From NCBI GenBank assembly GCA_033002965.1, contig JAURVB010012674.1, forward strand, positions 149,047 through 213,046: 64,000 nt of DNA. The letters are read 5' to 3'. Below the pieces are notes generated by a model that made no database searches, was not told the DNA's origin, and saw only the letters and a program-made list of their open reading frames with translations. The translations under genes were made by a program, and so were the position numbers. This DNA is from Piper betle. Lineage: Eukaryota > Streptophyta > Magnoliopsida > Piperales > Piperaceae. Each line of letters opens with the position of its first letter. Position 1 is the first letter of the stretch. Below, one piece after another: positions 25,261 through 37,629 of the stretch.

Positions 25261-27669
25261 ATGCATCTAATTCTAATAATAATTACTAGCATTGGTTAAC
25301 GTATTTATTAATCTGTATTTTGGCTTAAGACGTTGAATAAAACGTTTTAATAGGCATAAAAAAATATACTTTATTATTATTATTTCATTAAATGCTTGTT
25401 AAATTTCGTAGAAAGTTTGAAGAGGGTTTACGGAGGAATAGAAAATTTTGAAGAATATTTTTTAAAACATGGCACGGCATTTTTTTATTTCATTTATAAA
25501 AATAATAGAGCTCAAAAAATAACACTCAAAGGTTATAAAAGGAAGTTTGCAGTTCAAAAAGTAACAAAAAAATCTCTTTTCTTTTTGTTTTGGAATGTTT
25601 TGTAAAGGTTTTTAAATTGTGCTACTACCACATTATATTTTACCAATATTATACTTGATACAACGATTACATAGTTATAATTTTGTATTAATACAACCAA
25701 ACAACCTATTTATACATTGATTTATCGTTGATTTTTTTTTTGCAGAGTTCAGTTGGATTATTTTGAGTTGCGAATTAAGTTTGACCGATTTTTATGTCTT
25801 AATTATGTTCTCGTTTGGTATAATTTATTACAACAAATTTTTATTAAAAAACTTCAGTATCTCCATCTAGCATAATTCTACATATAAATAAAATAGTAAA
25901 ATATAAAATTTTATATTTTAAATTATGACAACTTGTTCAAAAGTCAAATCCCGTTATTTTATTTGTCGTAACATAAAATGTCTTAAATTTAATATCTTAT
26001 ACAAAATATAAATTCCAATACAAGCACATAAAAGTTCAAATTAATTCCGTTGAAATATCCAATGAACATTGAATCAAGTTTTTGTTTAAAAAAATTAAAT
26101 CAAGTTTCATTGCTAAAGAGAGGTATGAATACCCAATAATTCATTTATTTGTGTTGCATAATTTGGTTAAATATTATTTATTTAAACATATATATACTTA
26201 TTAAGATTGGTATTAAATATTTATAGACATGTTAGAGACTGTCTACCTACAAAGTGGCAAAACAAACGAAATTCTTATTAACAAAAGTCTTGCCAATATA
26301 AAAAATTAGCCAAACAACCTCCTCAAAATTGATAAAATAATTTCAAAACGGGCTAAAGAAGAGGTTCCATTTGTTGCGTTCAACACTTCATTCCACTGAA
26401 AACAAAATATCTGACCCCTACCAAATTACCATAATTGTTAAGAACAATCATTGTTCAGTAATCTTTAATTGAATAGTTCATATATTCACATAAATACCCA
26501 AAATGGATGTTTGTGGTTATGATATCATCAATATTTACTCAAAAGAAACCTAGATGACATCGCCGGTACCACGTCTAATCCATCCATCCAATTAAATAAC
26601 TTGGGGCTCAAACATTGACTACCCCTATGAATTATTATGATATATGATACAAAAAGATGTTTTATGTGATCCATGTTCATTCGGCAAAATCCCAGAGAGT
26701 CTCTGAATGGATATCTTCGTGATGCGGATGCCCCATGGAGACGCATAGATCACTGTACACAACACCACGGCCATGCATACATGTACATACAAGGGCATCT
26801 ATCACAGTCTTGATCAAAACGGCAAAACAAAAAGCACTTTTAGTTATCACACAAGCTATAAATAAGCGCTTACCACCAAAAAGCTCGCATTAAACCAATG
26901 CTTAATGCTTAAGGAAAAAGCATCCGGTGAGGTTCACAAATCGCCAATGCGTACCTTAAGCTTCTGGATGGGTGCCCAAAAGTCCACGTCATAATCTATT
27001 TATTTGCCACTTGGGAACGCTGGCAACACAAGCACCCAATCGATTATCCATGCACTCGGATGTATGGCACGTTGTCGTAGGTTGGTTGTTGGATGATCCC
27101 AACCGTCAGTTCTTGTATGCAATTCATTCCACCACGTATGCAGAGTTGAGAAAGAAGCCCTGGAAAATACCTGCATGTTGGTGGTGATGAGAGATTGAAG
27201 AAATGGTTGTATTTTATTGATGACAATTTTTTTTATGATTGTTTAATGTTATGAGAGAACCTGATTCTGCTGACAGTGGAATCCATGATATGTTTAAACT
27301 TTATAAGATGGATAAAAGATTGTGAGGAGCTGCAGGAAGATGCTTATTCCCATATGCTGTGTGAATTGTGGAGAGAGCTAAAAATGGGGCTTAAAATAAT
27401 TCTTTCTTATAGACTTAGTGCTACTTGCTGCTCTCTTGAATTTACTCAGATTGATCTTTTGCTTTAGTATCGATTAGCAAAAGCAAGTATTCATTTTGGT
27501 TTTAGTTCCAGGAGTGAAATAAACTCACATTGGCTAGTGACTTGTACCAAGAAAGTTGCACCTGCTCCCTTAAATGCCATGGAGGAGAAGACCCAAACCT
27601 CATAACTTCATAGGGAGATGGGGAGTCGAGCAAGATAGTCTCGGGAAAATTGCCTGCAGCTCGTTTTCC
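25261..27669. other. Intergenic, AT-rich
   Basis: AT-rich DNA without a recognisable gene. Short open frames at 26528-26746, 26972-27187 and 27276-27467 lack motifs or splice partners. Confidence 0.5.
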
Positions 27670-28443
27670 TCATCTTTGCATTGCCAGGCTCACGTTTCGT
27701 ATTAAAGCTTCTTGAACCTGATGATGACGCTTCATCAGCAACCAAGCTACAAATTACCAGAAGCACAAATTAATTAGCTCGATCAATAAACTTTGTTTCA
27801 CTTGGACCCCATATCCTAGCTGTAATCACCAAAGTACGATTTAAGAAGAGAATTTCCAGTTTTCGTTCGTATTTGAGGTTTAAGTGAAAAATCATTTTCT
27901 ATCCGAAAAGTCGTCCGTATGTAAAAGCAATGAGCAACACTCATTCAAAAAAGACATCAGGTTTCTTAAATAGAACAGGTTTCATTTTCACAAAAAGATG
28001 GAATTTTGCTCGCACTGGTTTCAAAAAAATCCCATTGATGTCGATTAGAAGAACAGATAAGGAAAGCAAAGATTTTTTCTGACGAAGGGACACTTGCTCA
28101 CAGATCAATTAATCAGTAACATCTAAAATTCTGATTATGATGACCGAGAATAATTTGATCAAGGAAAGAAACTGTCCTGACATGGAAAAATATGGCAATC
28201 AAAAGCAAAGATAATTCAGTAACTTTATAGAGCATAGATAACCAACCGGGAATGGCAGGCCAATTTAGCAATGGAATGAGATCGGATACACTTATCACCT
28301 TTATCAAACCGGGAGTAGTTGAATTTATCCTCGAGCTGAGAGATCCTATCCTTTACATTACACCTCAGTTTTCCACTCTTTTTCTTTCCCAATTCCTCAT
28401 CAAATGAAACTTTTTTAACTGCACTATTCAAGCCAACTCCTTG
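27670..28443 (-). CDS. Two candidate 3' exons, gene unknown (partial)
   Basis: On the minus strand, 28443-28299 opens after a good acceptor (TTTTCACAG). It reads a lysine-rich, helix-like stretch (SAVKKVSFDEELGKKKSGK, then VKDRISQLEDKFNYSRFDK) to a donor G|GTGATAAG. Exon 27746-27670 follows TTTGTAG and continues in phase with a split Ala codon (WLLMKRHHQVQEALIRNVS) to a TGA. Together they give 73 residues with a plausible coiled-coil character. I do not recognise the family. The upstream partner is unknown: the sequence lies directly 3' of the PPR stop, so these may be extra exons of an alternative PPR transcript, a remnant of another gene, or 3' UTR sequence that happens to be open. Confidence 0.35.
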
Positions 28444-28486
28444 CTGTGAAAATCGGAAACATTTGCGAACACATTCATATGTGATT

Positions 28487-30523
28487 TCAGTTGAGCATTT
28501 GGCAACTACGAAGAAGTTTGTCGATTTTCTCAGTTTCCATCCCACGAAAACACGCATGTAATAATGGACTTTTAGTAAAAACATTTGGTACACATCCGTT
28601 TCTTTCCATCTGCAAGAATAAATTATATGCTTCATCATACAATCCTTCGTTACATAGCCCAGTTATGAACACATTATAGGCTATCACATCAGTTGACAAC
28701 CTTCTTGGTATTTCATCACTAAACTTCCAAGTCATTTCAAAATCACGGCACCTACAACAGTCATTTGTAATTGTATTAAATGATACAAGGTTCAATTTGG
28801 CATGGTGATCACTTGCCCAACGAAGCAGCTTCAAAGCTTCATCAAGATAATGGGCGTTGCAAAGGCTACTCAACAATATGTTGAACGTCCGTATGTTAAG
28901 ATGCAAACCATGTTTTAGTAGAATGGGCAAAATGCTCATTGCAGCCTTGATTTTATCTTCCTTGCAAAGTCCTAGTAAAATAGTGTTGCATGTAACTGCA
29001 TTTGGGTTAATCCCCTTACTCAGCATTTTGTAGAACATTCCTAACGCCTCATCAATCCATCCACGTTTGCAGTATCCATCAATAAGAACAGTATAAGTAA
29101 AAACATTTGGCGACACAGCAGCATCTTCCATGGACATAAAGATACCTTCAGCATCATGAATCTTATTTAAAAGAGTATATCCATGAATCAAAGTTGTATA
29201 AGTGACAACATTAGGCTTATGACCTTCGTCAATCATTTTATCAAACCAAGCACATGCAATTTGCACTTTCCTCGCCTTGCATAAAGCATCAATTATTGCG
29301 GTATATGTGACACAATCTTGTTTGGCGCCCTTCTCCTCCATTTCAGACACTAAGCTCATAGCCTCTTCCCATTTACCGAACGAACAAAGGCCACACACCA
29401 CCGTATTGTAAGAATAGGAATCAGGCTTGACATCTTGGTTTGTCATTTCTTTAAACAACAACAAAGCACAGTCCACAAACCCATCCTTACAGAGACCATT
29501 AATCACAATATTATAGGTGATGATATTGGGTTTAAAACTACCACCAAATTCGGGGATCTTAAGCAGCAGCTGAAATGCTGTTCGGACCTTCCCTGATTGG
29601 CACAAACCCATCACAAGCTTGGTATAAGTAACAACATTTGGCTTGCTACCTTTCCGAACCATCCCAGCCAACAAGTTACTTGCTTCACCCAGTTTCCCTT
29701 CTTTAGATAAAGCATCTACAAAAGCATTGAACGTCGCAACATTCGGTTCGATTCCCATTTGTTCCATATCATCAAACACACGGAAGGCACCATCCCATTT
29801 CCCATAAAGGCAATGACCCCAAATCAAGGTAGTATATGATAAAACACTAGGATTTACCTTTCTATCTTTCATCTCCGCGAGCAGCTGAAGCGCTTCTCCT
29901 AACCTTCCATCCTTACACAGACCATGAATGACGACATTGTAAGTAATAACATTGGGCAGGAAATCTCCATCTCCCAACCTACCCATCTCTCGGAGCAACA
30001 AAACCGCAATGCTCACACGACCAGTTCGGCAAAGCCCTTTGATAAGACTGGTGATGGTGACCACATCCACTGGACAACCATTGCGCCCCAACCTATCGAA
30101 GAACTCGACCGCAGAATCCATCGTCTCCGCATTCACACACAAACCATGGAGCAAGGTGTTGAAAGTGACCATATCAGGGGAGCAGTTTAGCTTGAGCATA
30201 TTCCCGAACACCGACAATGCAAGCGAGGGTCGACCCAGTTGAACGTAGGCCTTCACCAACATGTTGAATATGTAAACGCCCAAAAAGATGCCCCTTGCGC
30301 TCATCTGGTCGCAAAGCGATACAACGGCGAGGTGGTCTTTGCTCTTGGCGATCTGGGCGAGAAGGCGGCCCAGTTGGGCGACCGGCGGGAGCCACTCCGA
30401 AAGGAGGAGGCGCCGGAGACTAGCGACGGCGGAGGCGTCACGTCCGGTGTGGACAAAGTCGGCGGTGGAGCGGAGGGAGGAGAGGTGGAAGGCCGGAAGA
30501 AGTCGCCCATGTGGAAAACGCAT
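28487..30523 (-). CDS. P-class pentatricopeptide repeat protein, RFL-like
   Basis: A single intronless frame of 678 residues. The first 30-40 residues are basic and Ser/Ala/Arg-rich without acidic residues, typical of an organelle (probably mitochondrial) targeting peptide. From about residue 70 onward there are some 15 tandem 35-residue PPR motifs, with the recurring pattern VVTYTTLIHG..., NPNAVTCNTILLGLC, PNVITYNVVIHGLCKDGR. Repeats are of the plain P class; no E or DYW editing domain is present. Such proteins bind organelle RNA, one base per repeat, and influence its stability, processing or translation. The uniform 35-residue spacing and 'GLCK' style resemble Restorer-of-fertility-like (RFL) proteins, but a role in fertility is not shown. 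The frame is intact and the start is the only upstream Met. The exact RNA target is not readable without careful repeat alignment. Confidence 0.9.
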   Translation of the reverse strand: MRFPHGRLLPAFHLSSLRSTADFVHTGRDASAVASLRRLLLSEWLPPVAQLGRLLAQIAKSKDHLAVVSLCDQMSARGIFLGVYIFNMLVKAYVQLGRPSLALSVFGNMLKLNCSPDMVTFNTLLHGLCVNAETMDSAVEFFDRLGRNGCPVDVVTITSLIKGLCRTGRVSIAVLLLREMGRLGDGDFLPNVITYNVVIHGLCKDGRLGEALQLLAEMKDRKVNPSVLSYTTLIWGHCLYGKWDGAFRVFDDMEQMGIEPNVATFNAFVDALSKEGKLGEASNLLAGMVRKGSKPNVVTYTKLVMGLCQSGKVRTAFQLLLKIPEFGGSFKPNIITYNIVINGLCKDGFVDCALLLFKEMTNQDVKPDSYSYNTVVCGLCSFGKWEEAMSLVSEMEEKGAKQDCVTYTAIIDALCKARKVQIACAWFDKMIDEGHKPNVVTYTTLIHGYTLLNKIHDAEGIFMSMEDAAVSPNVFTYTVLIDGYCKRGWIDEALGMFYKMLSKGINPNAVTCNTILLGLCKEDKIKAAMSILPILLKHGLHLNIRTFNILLSSLCNAHYLDEALKLLRWASDHHAKLNLVSFNTITNDCCRCRDFEMTWKFSDEIPRRLSTDVIAYNVFITGLCNEGLYDEAYNLFLQMERNGCVPNVFTKSPLLHACFRGMETEKIDKLLRSCQMLN

Positions 30524-31003
30524 TCGAGACTCTCGCCTGCCGCGGCGAAAAGCCCAAATTCATAGGCTTTATGTTTACATGGAGGCAGTTTTAGGAAGGA
30601 CGGCGGTGGATCGCCGTCGCCGATGGTGTACCGCCATCGAAGGAGGCGGCGGCGGCGGCGGCGGCGGCGGCACCGGCGTCTTCAATGGGGGAGGGAGAAA
30701 TGGCGGGGAGTGGGGGAAGTAGAAAGCCCATGTCCATTCCCAAGCCCAAGTCCATCTTAGGTGCTGATTTTAGGCCCATGTTGATTATATTTTATTTTTC
30801 GCATGGGGTGTAAGATGTGGGCAAAACTAAGCTAGTTTACAAGTGCAATACAAATTAAACAATAATTTATTTACTTAGTTAAGCTTATCATCGACCAAAT
30901 TAAGCTTTAGTATGGTTAATGGCCTAAACTTGCGAAGTCATTCCTACGGTTGATAGTATTTGCCTAACTAAATTTGTTTAATAAGGTCCTGGCTACTTAG
31001 ATG
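30524..31003. promoter_or_regulatory. PPR upstream region with GGC repeat
   Basis: The likely 5' UTR and promoter of the minus-strand PPR gene. A perfect (GGC)9 run lies at 30645-30671, reading GCC on the gene's strand. No clear TATA box was recognised; the rest up to 31003 is AT-rich. Confidence 0.4.
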
Positions 31004-31679
31004 ACAATATTTAGGGTTACTAATTGAGCGAGTTAACTTGTGAGCATTTAACATTTGACTTAATTCAACTCGACTCGAAAATCAATATTTAAATGTTCAA
31101 GCTCAAACTCGAATCTTAGGAGTTGAGTTTGAGGAAGACAGTATTCTATTCAACTTGGTTCTTACCTTAACTCGATTTGAAATTGACTCGTAGTTTAATT
31201 CAAATTCAATCGGATAATATGATAGGGTAATATACATAATATTATTTACCTATTCAAAATATATTTAAAACTATAAATAAATCTTATTATTGACTATTAA
31301 TATAAATTCTAAAAAATAATTTACTATAATAAAAGAACAAAAACTAATTTTAATTAACATGAGTCTATTACCTACAGAAAATCTCTGCCACAACAATTTA
31401 ATTATTTATCATCGCTTATTTAAATAAAATTGTAAGGTTAACAAATTATACATGACATGGCTTATATAAGAGACGGACCACCAAAACCATAGATAAGATA
31501 ACCAAAAGATTTACAGTTCATAAAGAGGATAAAGAGACATATATAACAATTTTTTAAAAAAATTCTATGTCAAAAATGTCCAAAAAATTTAAGAGGAACA
31601 AATTTTTAAAATTGCATGGAAAAGAATTAAGCTTTTTTAAAATTGCGCGGAAAAGAATTAAACTTTTAAAACCATCACT

Positions 31680-32140
31680 TATCGCATTAGGACCCATTAG
31701 CTAGTATTTTGGGTGAGTTGGTAGAGTTTGAACATGCTATTAGACGATAATTAAGTGTATTGTATTTTATTATATTTTATTATTATTGACTCGAGTTGAG
31801 AGTGAGTCAAGTTTTATTTAAAAATCTACCCTTGCATGCATAAGTGATTCTCCAGAAGTGCCTCTCTTCCTCACCCAGCCGCCCTCTTCCTTTGGTTGTC
31901 GCTGCCACCACCACCGCTGTGGTTGACAGGATCCTTCCACTACTGACAAATTAAATTTAGGCCGTTTTTAGTGTTAGGATGCGTGAGTTAGTATTTTGGG
32001 TGGGTTGGTAAAGTTAGAACATGTCATTAAACGATTATTAGGTGTATCATATTTCATTGGATTTTATTTTATTTTATATTTTTGGAATTTATTTTATGAT
32101 TATTAACTTAAGTTAAAAGAGTCAAGTTTTATTTACAAAA
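31680..32140. repeat. Two diverged direct repeats related to the LTR family
   Basis: The segments 31680-31840 and 31970-32140 resemble each other ('agtattttgggtg.gttggta.agtt.gaacatg' then 'gtcaagttttattta.aaa'). Both resemble the part of LTR copy B near 37885-38085 ('cgcattaggac', 'gactcgag'-type block). They look like old LTR pieces of the same lineage, followed by a GC-rich stretch to 32665 like the GC-rich interior of the LTRs. Confidence 0.5.
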
Positions 32141-32670
32141 TTGCCATCACCTTATACATTCTTCTTGACCCTTCACCTTTCTCGCATCATCACCTCCACT
32201 CGACACCAACACCCCTTTGCTTTTACCACGTCACCACCAGTAGCGACCTTGCCGTCAACCACACCGCCACCGGTGCCTTTCCCCTCCTTTTCTTCCTCTC
32301 TACTCCTGTTCGCAACCACCCTTACTCTGTTTCGTGGAGCGCTGCCGGCCTCGCCATCGCCGGTCGCGCCTTGGTTCCACCGTCTTGCCATTGGCCCTCC
32401 CTCATCGTCGTCAACCTTCACCCCACCTGAGACACCACTCAGGGACAAGAAAGCTGCCTCCTTTGCTCGCCTCACCGAGAGTTTCTCCTTGTTTGGTCGT
32501 CAAAAAACAAGTGTTGTCGGCACCTTGCTGGACCACCCTCACACACACCAACCTCATCCCCTCTCTCTGTTGTTGGAACTACCATCTCCCTCCTCCCCCT
32601 TTGCTAATCAGCTGGCAGCAACAGTGGGTTGCCGCCGGCTGTGTGACATCACAGGATGGCAACCGCCGTC

Positions 32671-35542
32671 TGTAACACCCCGTTTCGGCTCACCCGTGAA
32701 CCGACCCGGAAATGTCACCGGCGACCGAACCGTTCGCTAATCTACTGGGTTCGGTTAAGCCGACCCGGATCTACCCTCGGTGTCTCAAGATGGAGATGCA
32801 AATATGAAATGCATGGATGGGATGCGTGGGTTCTAACGTAGTCCTACATGCATGCTATGATGTGCAAGCAAAACAAAACCATGCAACGGCAAGAAAATTT
32901 TAATTAAAAATTATCCACAACAAGGGTATATAAATATTTTATCAAAATACGATAAAACATGATAATCTACCGTAGCATTCATCATTATCTCTTTCGTTTC
33001 AATTGAACCGAGCCTGAACTCCAAACTCACTACTCATTCACATTTATCCATTCATTTCATATCAAGCAATTTATCTAAACAAACACATCAAAATTATCAT
33101 TCACGTAGCAATAACACACCGTCATTATACGTTACACGCGGCAGGTACATGTGTGCGCGGTTCTGTGCTGCTCCTCCGCAGTCCCGACAGCTTTCATCGC
33201 TCGCATTCCTCACCTACATATATATAGAAAAACCGTCAGTAACGAGTGTTACCGGCCCGGAAAATAACTAATATCAATCTGGCACAGGAGAGCAAACTCT
33301 CCTGTTGAATGAAAACCATATACTTCCTCAAGAACTCTCATCAGGGCACATACGGGAGCCGTCGCCCTCGGGTCGACAGCGTCCCCCTATCTTTCACATT
33401 CTCATGCCTCGGCCATTTCTCTATTGCTTCTCGCGTCAAATCTCATTCCTTTCCGCCCTCTGCACCTTCCATATTACTCCTGGCCTTGAGCACGAAGGCC
33501 GAGTACTCTCAGGCAGTCGCCTTCAGTACCCTTTGAAACCACAAGTCTAGACATGCGCTGCAATGCAGTACCCGTGAACCTCCACACTTCTCCGGGTTTG
33601 AGGAACTCAAAGGTGGAGTTGTCAGGATCCCTCGGGAATGAAACGGCCCGCACACCATTCCAGAGCCCACTGTCGACACACACGTGCCCGCTCGCGTAGC
33701 ACGGTAGTCGGATTTCCCTCATTCAGTCTCTCACAAAAACACGAAAACTATACATATATATAGGTCTGGGTTGGGATTTATACAATAGGCCCGAAGGCAA
33801 CGTGAGCTGGATCTGAAGTTCGAAAACAAACTCGAGGGATCTCATCCTCGAGGGTTATTAATCCGGAAAATCGTTGGCTAAATGGCCCGAGTTAAGTGGG
33901 ATTCGATAAAACGCCACTTAACTCGTCCTGCACATAATAAATCAAATACACAAGAGAGTAGCGTAAATCAGAGAACGAGTCCTAAACGGACCTGGTAGAA
34001 GCTCCAAACGGGTCCACGCGCCTAGGCGGCGAGCTCCTACACCGTACCTACACAATCAAACTAAATACTAACGCCCGCATGATGAATCACACATCCTATA
34101 GCATGCACGCACAATCAACACAATCACGCATCAATCAACACACATTAACCTATATCAATTCTAGCAAGTCTACTTAGGCTAGTTTGCATTAGATCATGAT
34201 CATTACCTAATAACCCTAATTAGTTTCATAACTTCTATTTTTAACACCACACAATTCCACAAATTTCATATTTTATTCTAAATCAAATCCACATTTATAC
34301 AAGTAATTACAATGCACAATTCATCAATCATAGCATGCAAATTCTAATAATCAATACTTTCAATTAATTAAGTTAAAATAAATTATACCTTGCGTCGTCG
34401 AAAATCGGCGACGGCTAGGGTTTCCGTTTCGTGGCTCGAAACTCGAATTCGGCACCTAGCGGCGTCCGAAGTCCGATCAGATTGGACCGGGTGCGTTCGG
34501 CGGATGATCCGGCGAATTTCCCACGAATCCAATTTTCCGGCAGTTCCGGCGGTTTTCCGGCGAGTGTCGGCGGTTTTCCGGCGGATTCCGACGGTTTTCC
34601 GGCGATGATTCGGGACGGGGCAATCAGGGGGTCTATCGGCACCAGCTCGACGAGCTCGGTCCAATGGCGGTGTCAAACAGAGCAGCCGAGGCGGCGATGG
34701 CCGTCGACGGCGGCGTCGAAAATGGGCGGCGGCGGCGGTGTGCTCCGATCGGGGCTCCGGCCGGCCTCGACGGCGCTCGGGATGGTGGGGGAAATGTCGG
34801 CGACGGCGAGAGGGTGCTCGTCAGGGTCACACCGGCGGCGGAGCGGCCCGGACGGCGGCGGAATCCGGCCCGAAGTGGCGGCGGCCGAGGTGGTTTCGTG
34901 GGTCGATTCCGGCGTCGTGGCGGCGAGACGGTGGCCGGGGTGGGTCGTGGCGGCACGGCGACGGCACGACGGGGCGGGGCGGCGTCGATCGGCGGCAGCA
35001 CGGCGTCGGCGGTGGCGGCGGCAGCGACGAGCACGAGGGGCGGCGGGGGTTTGGGTGAAAAAGGTCGGGAGGGTGAAAAAAATGTTGTAGTGGCAGTTTC
35101 GTAATTAAGTATTGACTCGATTCCTACTCGAGTCAAAATAATAACTAGTTCGTAATAAATTCTAAAAAAATCTAGAAAAATATGGAAAAATCACATAAAA
35201 TAAAACAAACACAACAACATCCAAATGGCATGCTCTATAACTAATAACCCACCCGAATATAATCCAACGCGTCCTAACGCGTTATTCGGCCTAAAACTAT
35301 TTCTTCGATCAAACATATAAAAAGAAAAAAATACTGCATACTTTCATATATTCTGATAACTCATTTCTCACCATCTTCTCGACGTTATCATCATATATTC
35401 AGGTACACCTGACTCTCATCGCTCATAAATCACGGCTGGTCTCGACTCAGCACGCGGTTCATGAAACTGACTCGACTCGAACCAACGGTCGAACCGACTG
35501 GTTCGGTAACGTAAAACCCTGACTCGAATCACGGGTTTTACA
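32671..35542 (+). mobile_element. Solo LTR, copy A (2.87 kb)
   Basis: It begins TGTAACACCCCG and ends GGGTTTTACA, the TG...CA ends of an LTR. It is flanked by perfect 5-bp duplications CCGTC (32666-32670 and 35543-35547). No second LTR or internal region adjoins it, so it is a solo LTR left by recombination. A very GC-rich, low-complexity block at about 34385-35060 produces long open frames on both strands that are not genes. The long LTR and the TGTAACACCCC start suggest a Ty3/gypsy chromovirus (Tekay-like) origin, which is inference. Strand is given only relative to copy B. Confidence 0.85.
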
Positions 35543-35547
35543 CCGTC

Positions 35548-36847
35548 CCTTGTTGACCTTCTCGCACGCAGAGGGTATAGTTTAACCCTCACCCATCTGA
35601 TTGAACTCTAGCCGACCCGTTGGTCTCTATTGGTCGTCGCAACCATCAGTAGGTACACCTAATTTAAAATTGAATGCATGGTCTGTAATTAATTAGCATG
35701 ATGTGTTTAAAAATTAGGTTATGATTATTTTTACGATGGAATGATATATCAGTATATGAATAGTATATCGGTATTCTTAACTCAAGATTGGTTACGTTTA
35801 CATTATTGTGAAGAGAGCGAAAATGAGGATGATGAGAAGGAGGACACAGGCAATGATTTAGATTGTACATGTTACTCCTAAGTGCTTGCTATTTAATACT
35901 GAATATTGTCTCTTGTAATTTGTTTTGACATGATTATGTTTTTAGATTATTTTTATATTTTAGTGTTAAAATATTATTTATATAGTAAGTTGAAGTATGA
36001 CTATATTTTAATTTTATATTCAATTTTTTAGATCCAAAAGTGAAATAGAGTTCTTTAATATCTACTTCTATTGGTTTATTTTTGCATTTAAAATTTTAGT
36101 ATCTACTTCTATTAGTTGGTATAGCCTTGGTAGTTATTAGGATGCACTTATGAACTTTTTCATTGGGGATGATTAGTTTAAAGGTTTTTCTATTGAATAT
36201 AGGAAGAATACTAAAATACATTTATTCCTTTTACAATATTTTTTTAATTTCACATCTCACAATGGATGATATCTGTTAATTTTTGCCCAAGATGCAAGTT
36301 GGATAAAAACTATCTAAATATAGATGAAAACTATAAAATATAGATTTTTGAAAGCTTTCTTTTAATTTTGAGTTTACAGTTCCAAGTATTTTATTTTTTT
36401 GAAAATTTATACTGTTGAATGATATTTTAGGTATTTTATAAAAAAATTTGAAACATAGGTTGAAACTTAAAAAAACTTTTTATTATTGAAATAGTTTATA
36501 TAAATATGTTGATAGACTATTTTTGTTAATTTTTAATTTCTATAACTGTAGATTTTTTTTCAAAACGAGCTACTTTTGAACTTATGATCAAGCTGGTTTC
36601 AAACTCCCAAAGGAGCTTGTTTTGAGTTCACAAACGATATTATTTTGAGCTCCTTAAAATTTAATAATTTAAGTCTATTCAAGCTCGAGTCAAGTTCGAA
36701 CAGTATCAGAAATATTCGAATTGATTTTGAACATGCATGCTTAAAACTCGTTCAATTTAGAGCTGAGTTCGATAGAACTTCAAGTTATTTGAATTGAGTT
36801 CGAACATAAGGTGAGCTTGATTCGCTTGCTCATTTAGCAGCCCTAAC
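35548..36847. repeat. Right part of the old TIR element
   Basis: AT-rich DNA between the solo LTR and the hAT-like insertion. From 36110 on it matches window positions 1-665. Near the end it carries runs of 'gagctcgaa'-type words and the terminal 'catttagcagccctaa'. No gene is seen. Confidence 0.6.
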
Positions 36848-37605
36848 CCGGGTTGCAGGAATCGGCCGATTTAAATTGGATCGGCGCAATGCCGATCCGA
36901 TTTTGGGGCCGAATCGGTCGCTGAATCGGCCGATTTCGGCCGATTCCGACTGATTTAACTCGGAATCGAAATCGGCTGATTTAAATCGGAATCGTTTTTA
37001 CGAAATTACTAAAATACCTTAGGTCTGATTTTAATTAAATTAATTAAGTATGGGTAAAATGGAAATTTGTCTTTTAAAAACCTCCCCGCTTCCGCCATCG
37101 CGCTCGCTCCACCGCCCTCCGCTCCGCTTCCGCCCTCAGCTCCGCCACGCCCGTCCGACCACGCCACGATCGTCTGACCACGCCACGGCCGTCCGACCAT
37201 GTCGCCGCCCCGTTTCCACCTCCGCCGTGCGTCCCCGACTCCGGGCTCGCCACCGGCGGGGGTAAAGAGGAGAGGGTGGCATTCTCGTAATTAAAAGTTG
37301 ACTCGAGTCTAACTCGAGTCAAAAATAATAATTAATTTTAAATAATTTAAAAAATCTTAAAAAATATTTAAAAATATCATAAACTATAATACAAAGAATA
37401 ATATCAAAATAACATCAATACCTAATTTTAATATATTTATATTATAAATTATCAAATTATTATATATGACCGATTAAATTAATTTGGACCGATTCAACTA
37501 AACCGATTTCTGGCTGATTCAGACCGATTCCGATTCCGATTCTGATTCACTGGAAAACCGATTCCGATTCCGATTCCGATTCCGATTCCGATTCATGCAA
37601 CCATG
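36848..37605. mobile_element. hAT-like non-autonomous element (758 bp)
   Basis: Ends are imperfect inverted repeats: CCGGGTTGCAGGAATCGG on the left and, read inward, CATGGTTGCATGAATCGG on the right (15 of 18 agree). They are flanked by perfect 8-bp duplications GCCCTAAC (36840-36847 and 37606-37613), the hAT hallmark. Subterminal DNA is packed with GATTCCG/CGGAATC words; the right end holds an almost perfect hexamer array (about 37558-37593). The middle (about 37030-37330) is GC-rich and carries a module shared with the neighbouring LTRs. No transposase frame is present. Confidence 0.85.
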
Positions 37606-37629
37606 GCCCTAACAATACTTAACACATTC

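Larger units (their letters stand above)
31012..37611. mobile_element. Old hAT-like TIR element, host of nested insertions
   Basis: The left end reads TAGGGTTACTAATTGAGCGA and the right end, read inward on the opposite strand, TAGGGCTGCTAAATGAGCAA; about three quarters of the terminal 25 bases agree. Flanks are ACAATATT (31004-31011) and ACAATACT (37612-37619), a slightly decayed 8-bp target duplication. The right terminus was later split by the hAT-like element at 36848-37605 and the interior by a solo LTR. Without those insertions the element is about 3 kb. No transposase frame is visible, so it is non-autonomous or degraded. The 8-bp duplication suggests the hAT superfamily; that assignment is inference. 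A truncated relative fills 1-665. Confidence 0.65.

Noticed and set aside
32141..32740. 199-residue Ser/Pro/Thr-rich frame
   Set aside because: It crosses the border of solo LTR A and its target duplication and sits in old LTR-like sequence; no start context or domain.
34383..35136. Several overlapping 100-220-residue frames on both strands
   Set aside because: Very GC-rich low-complexity block inside solo LTR A; open in many frames by lack of stops.
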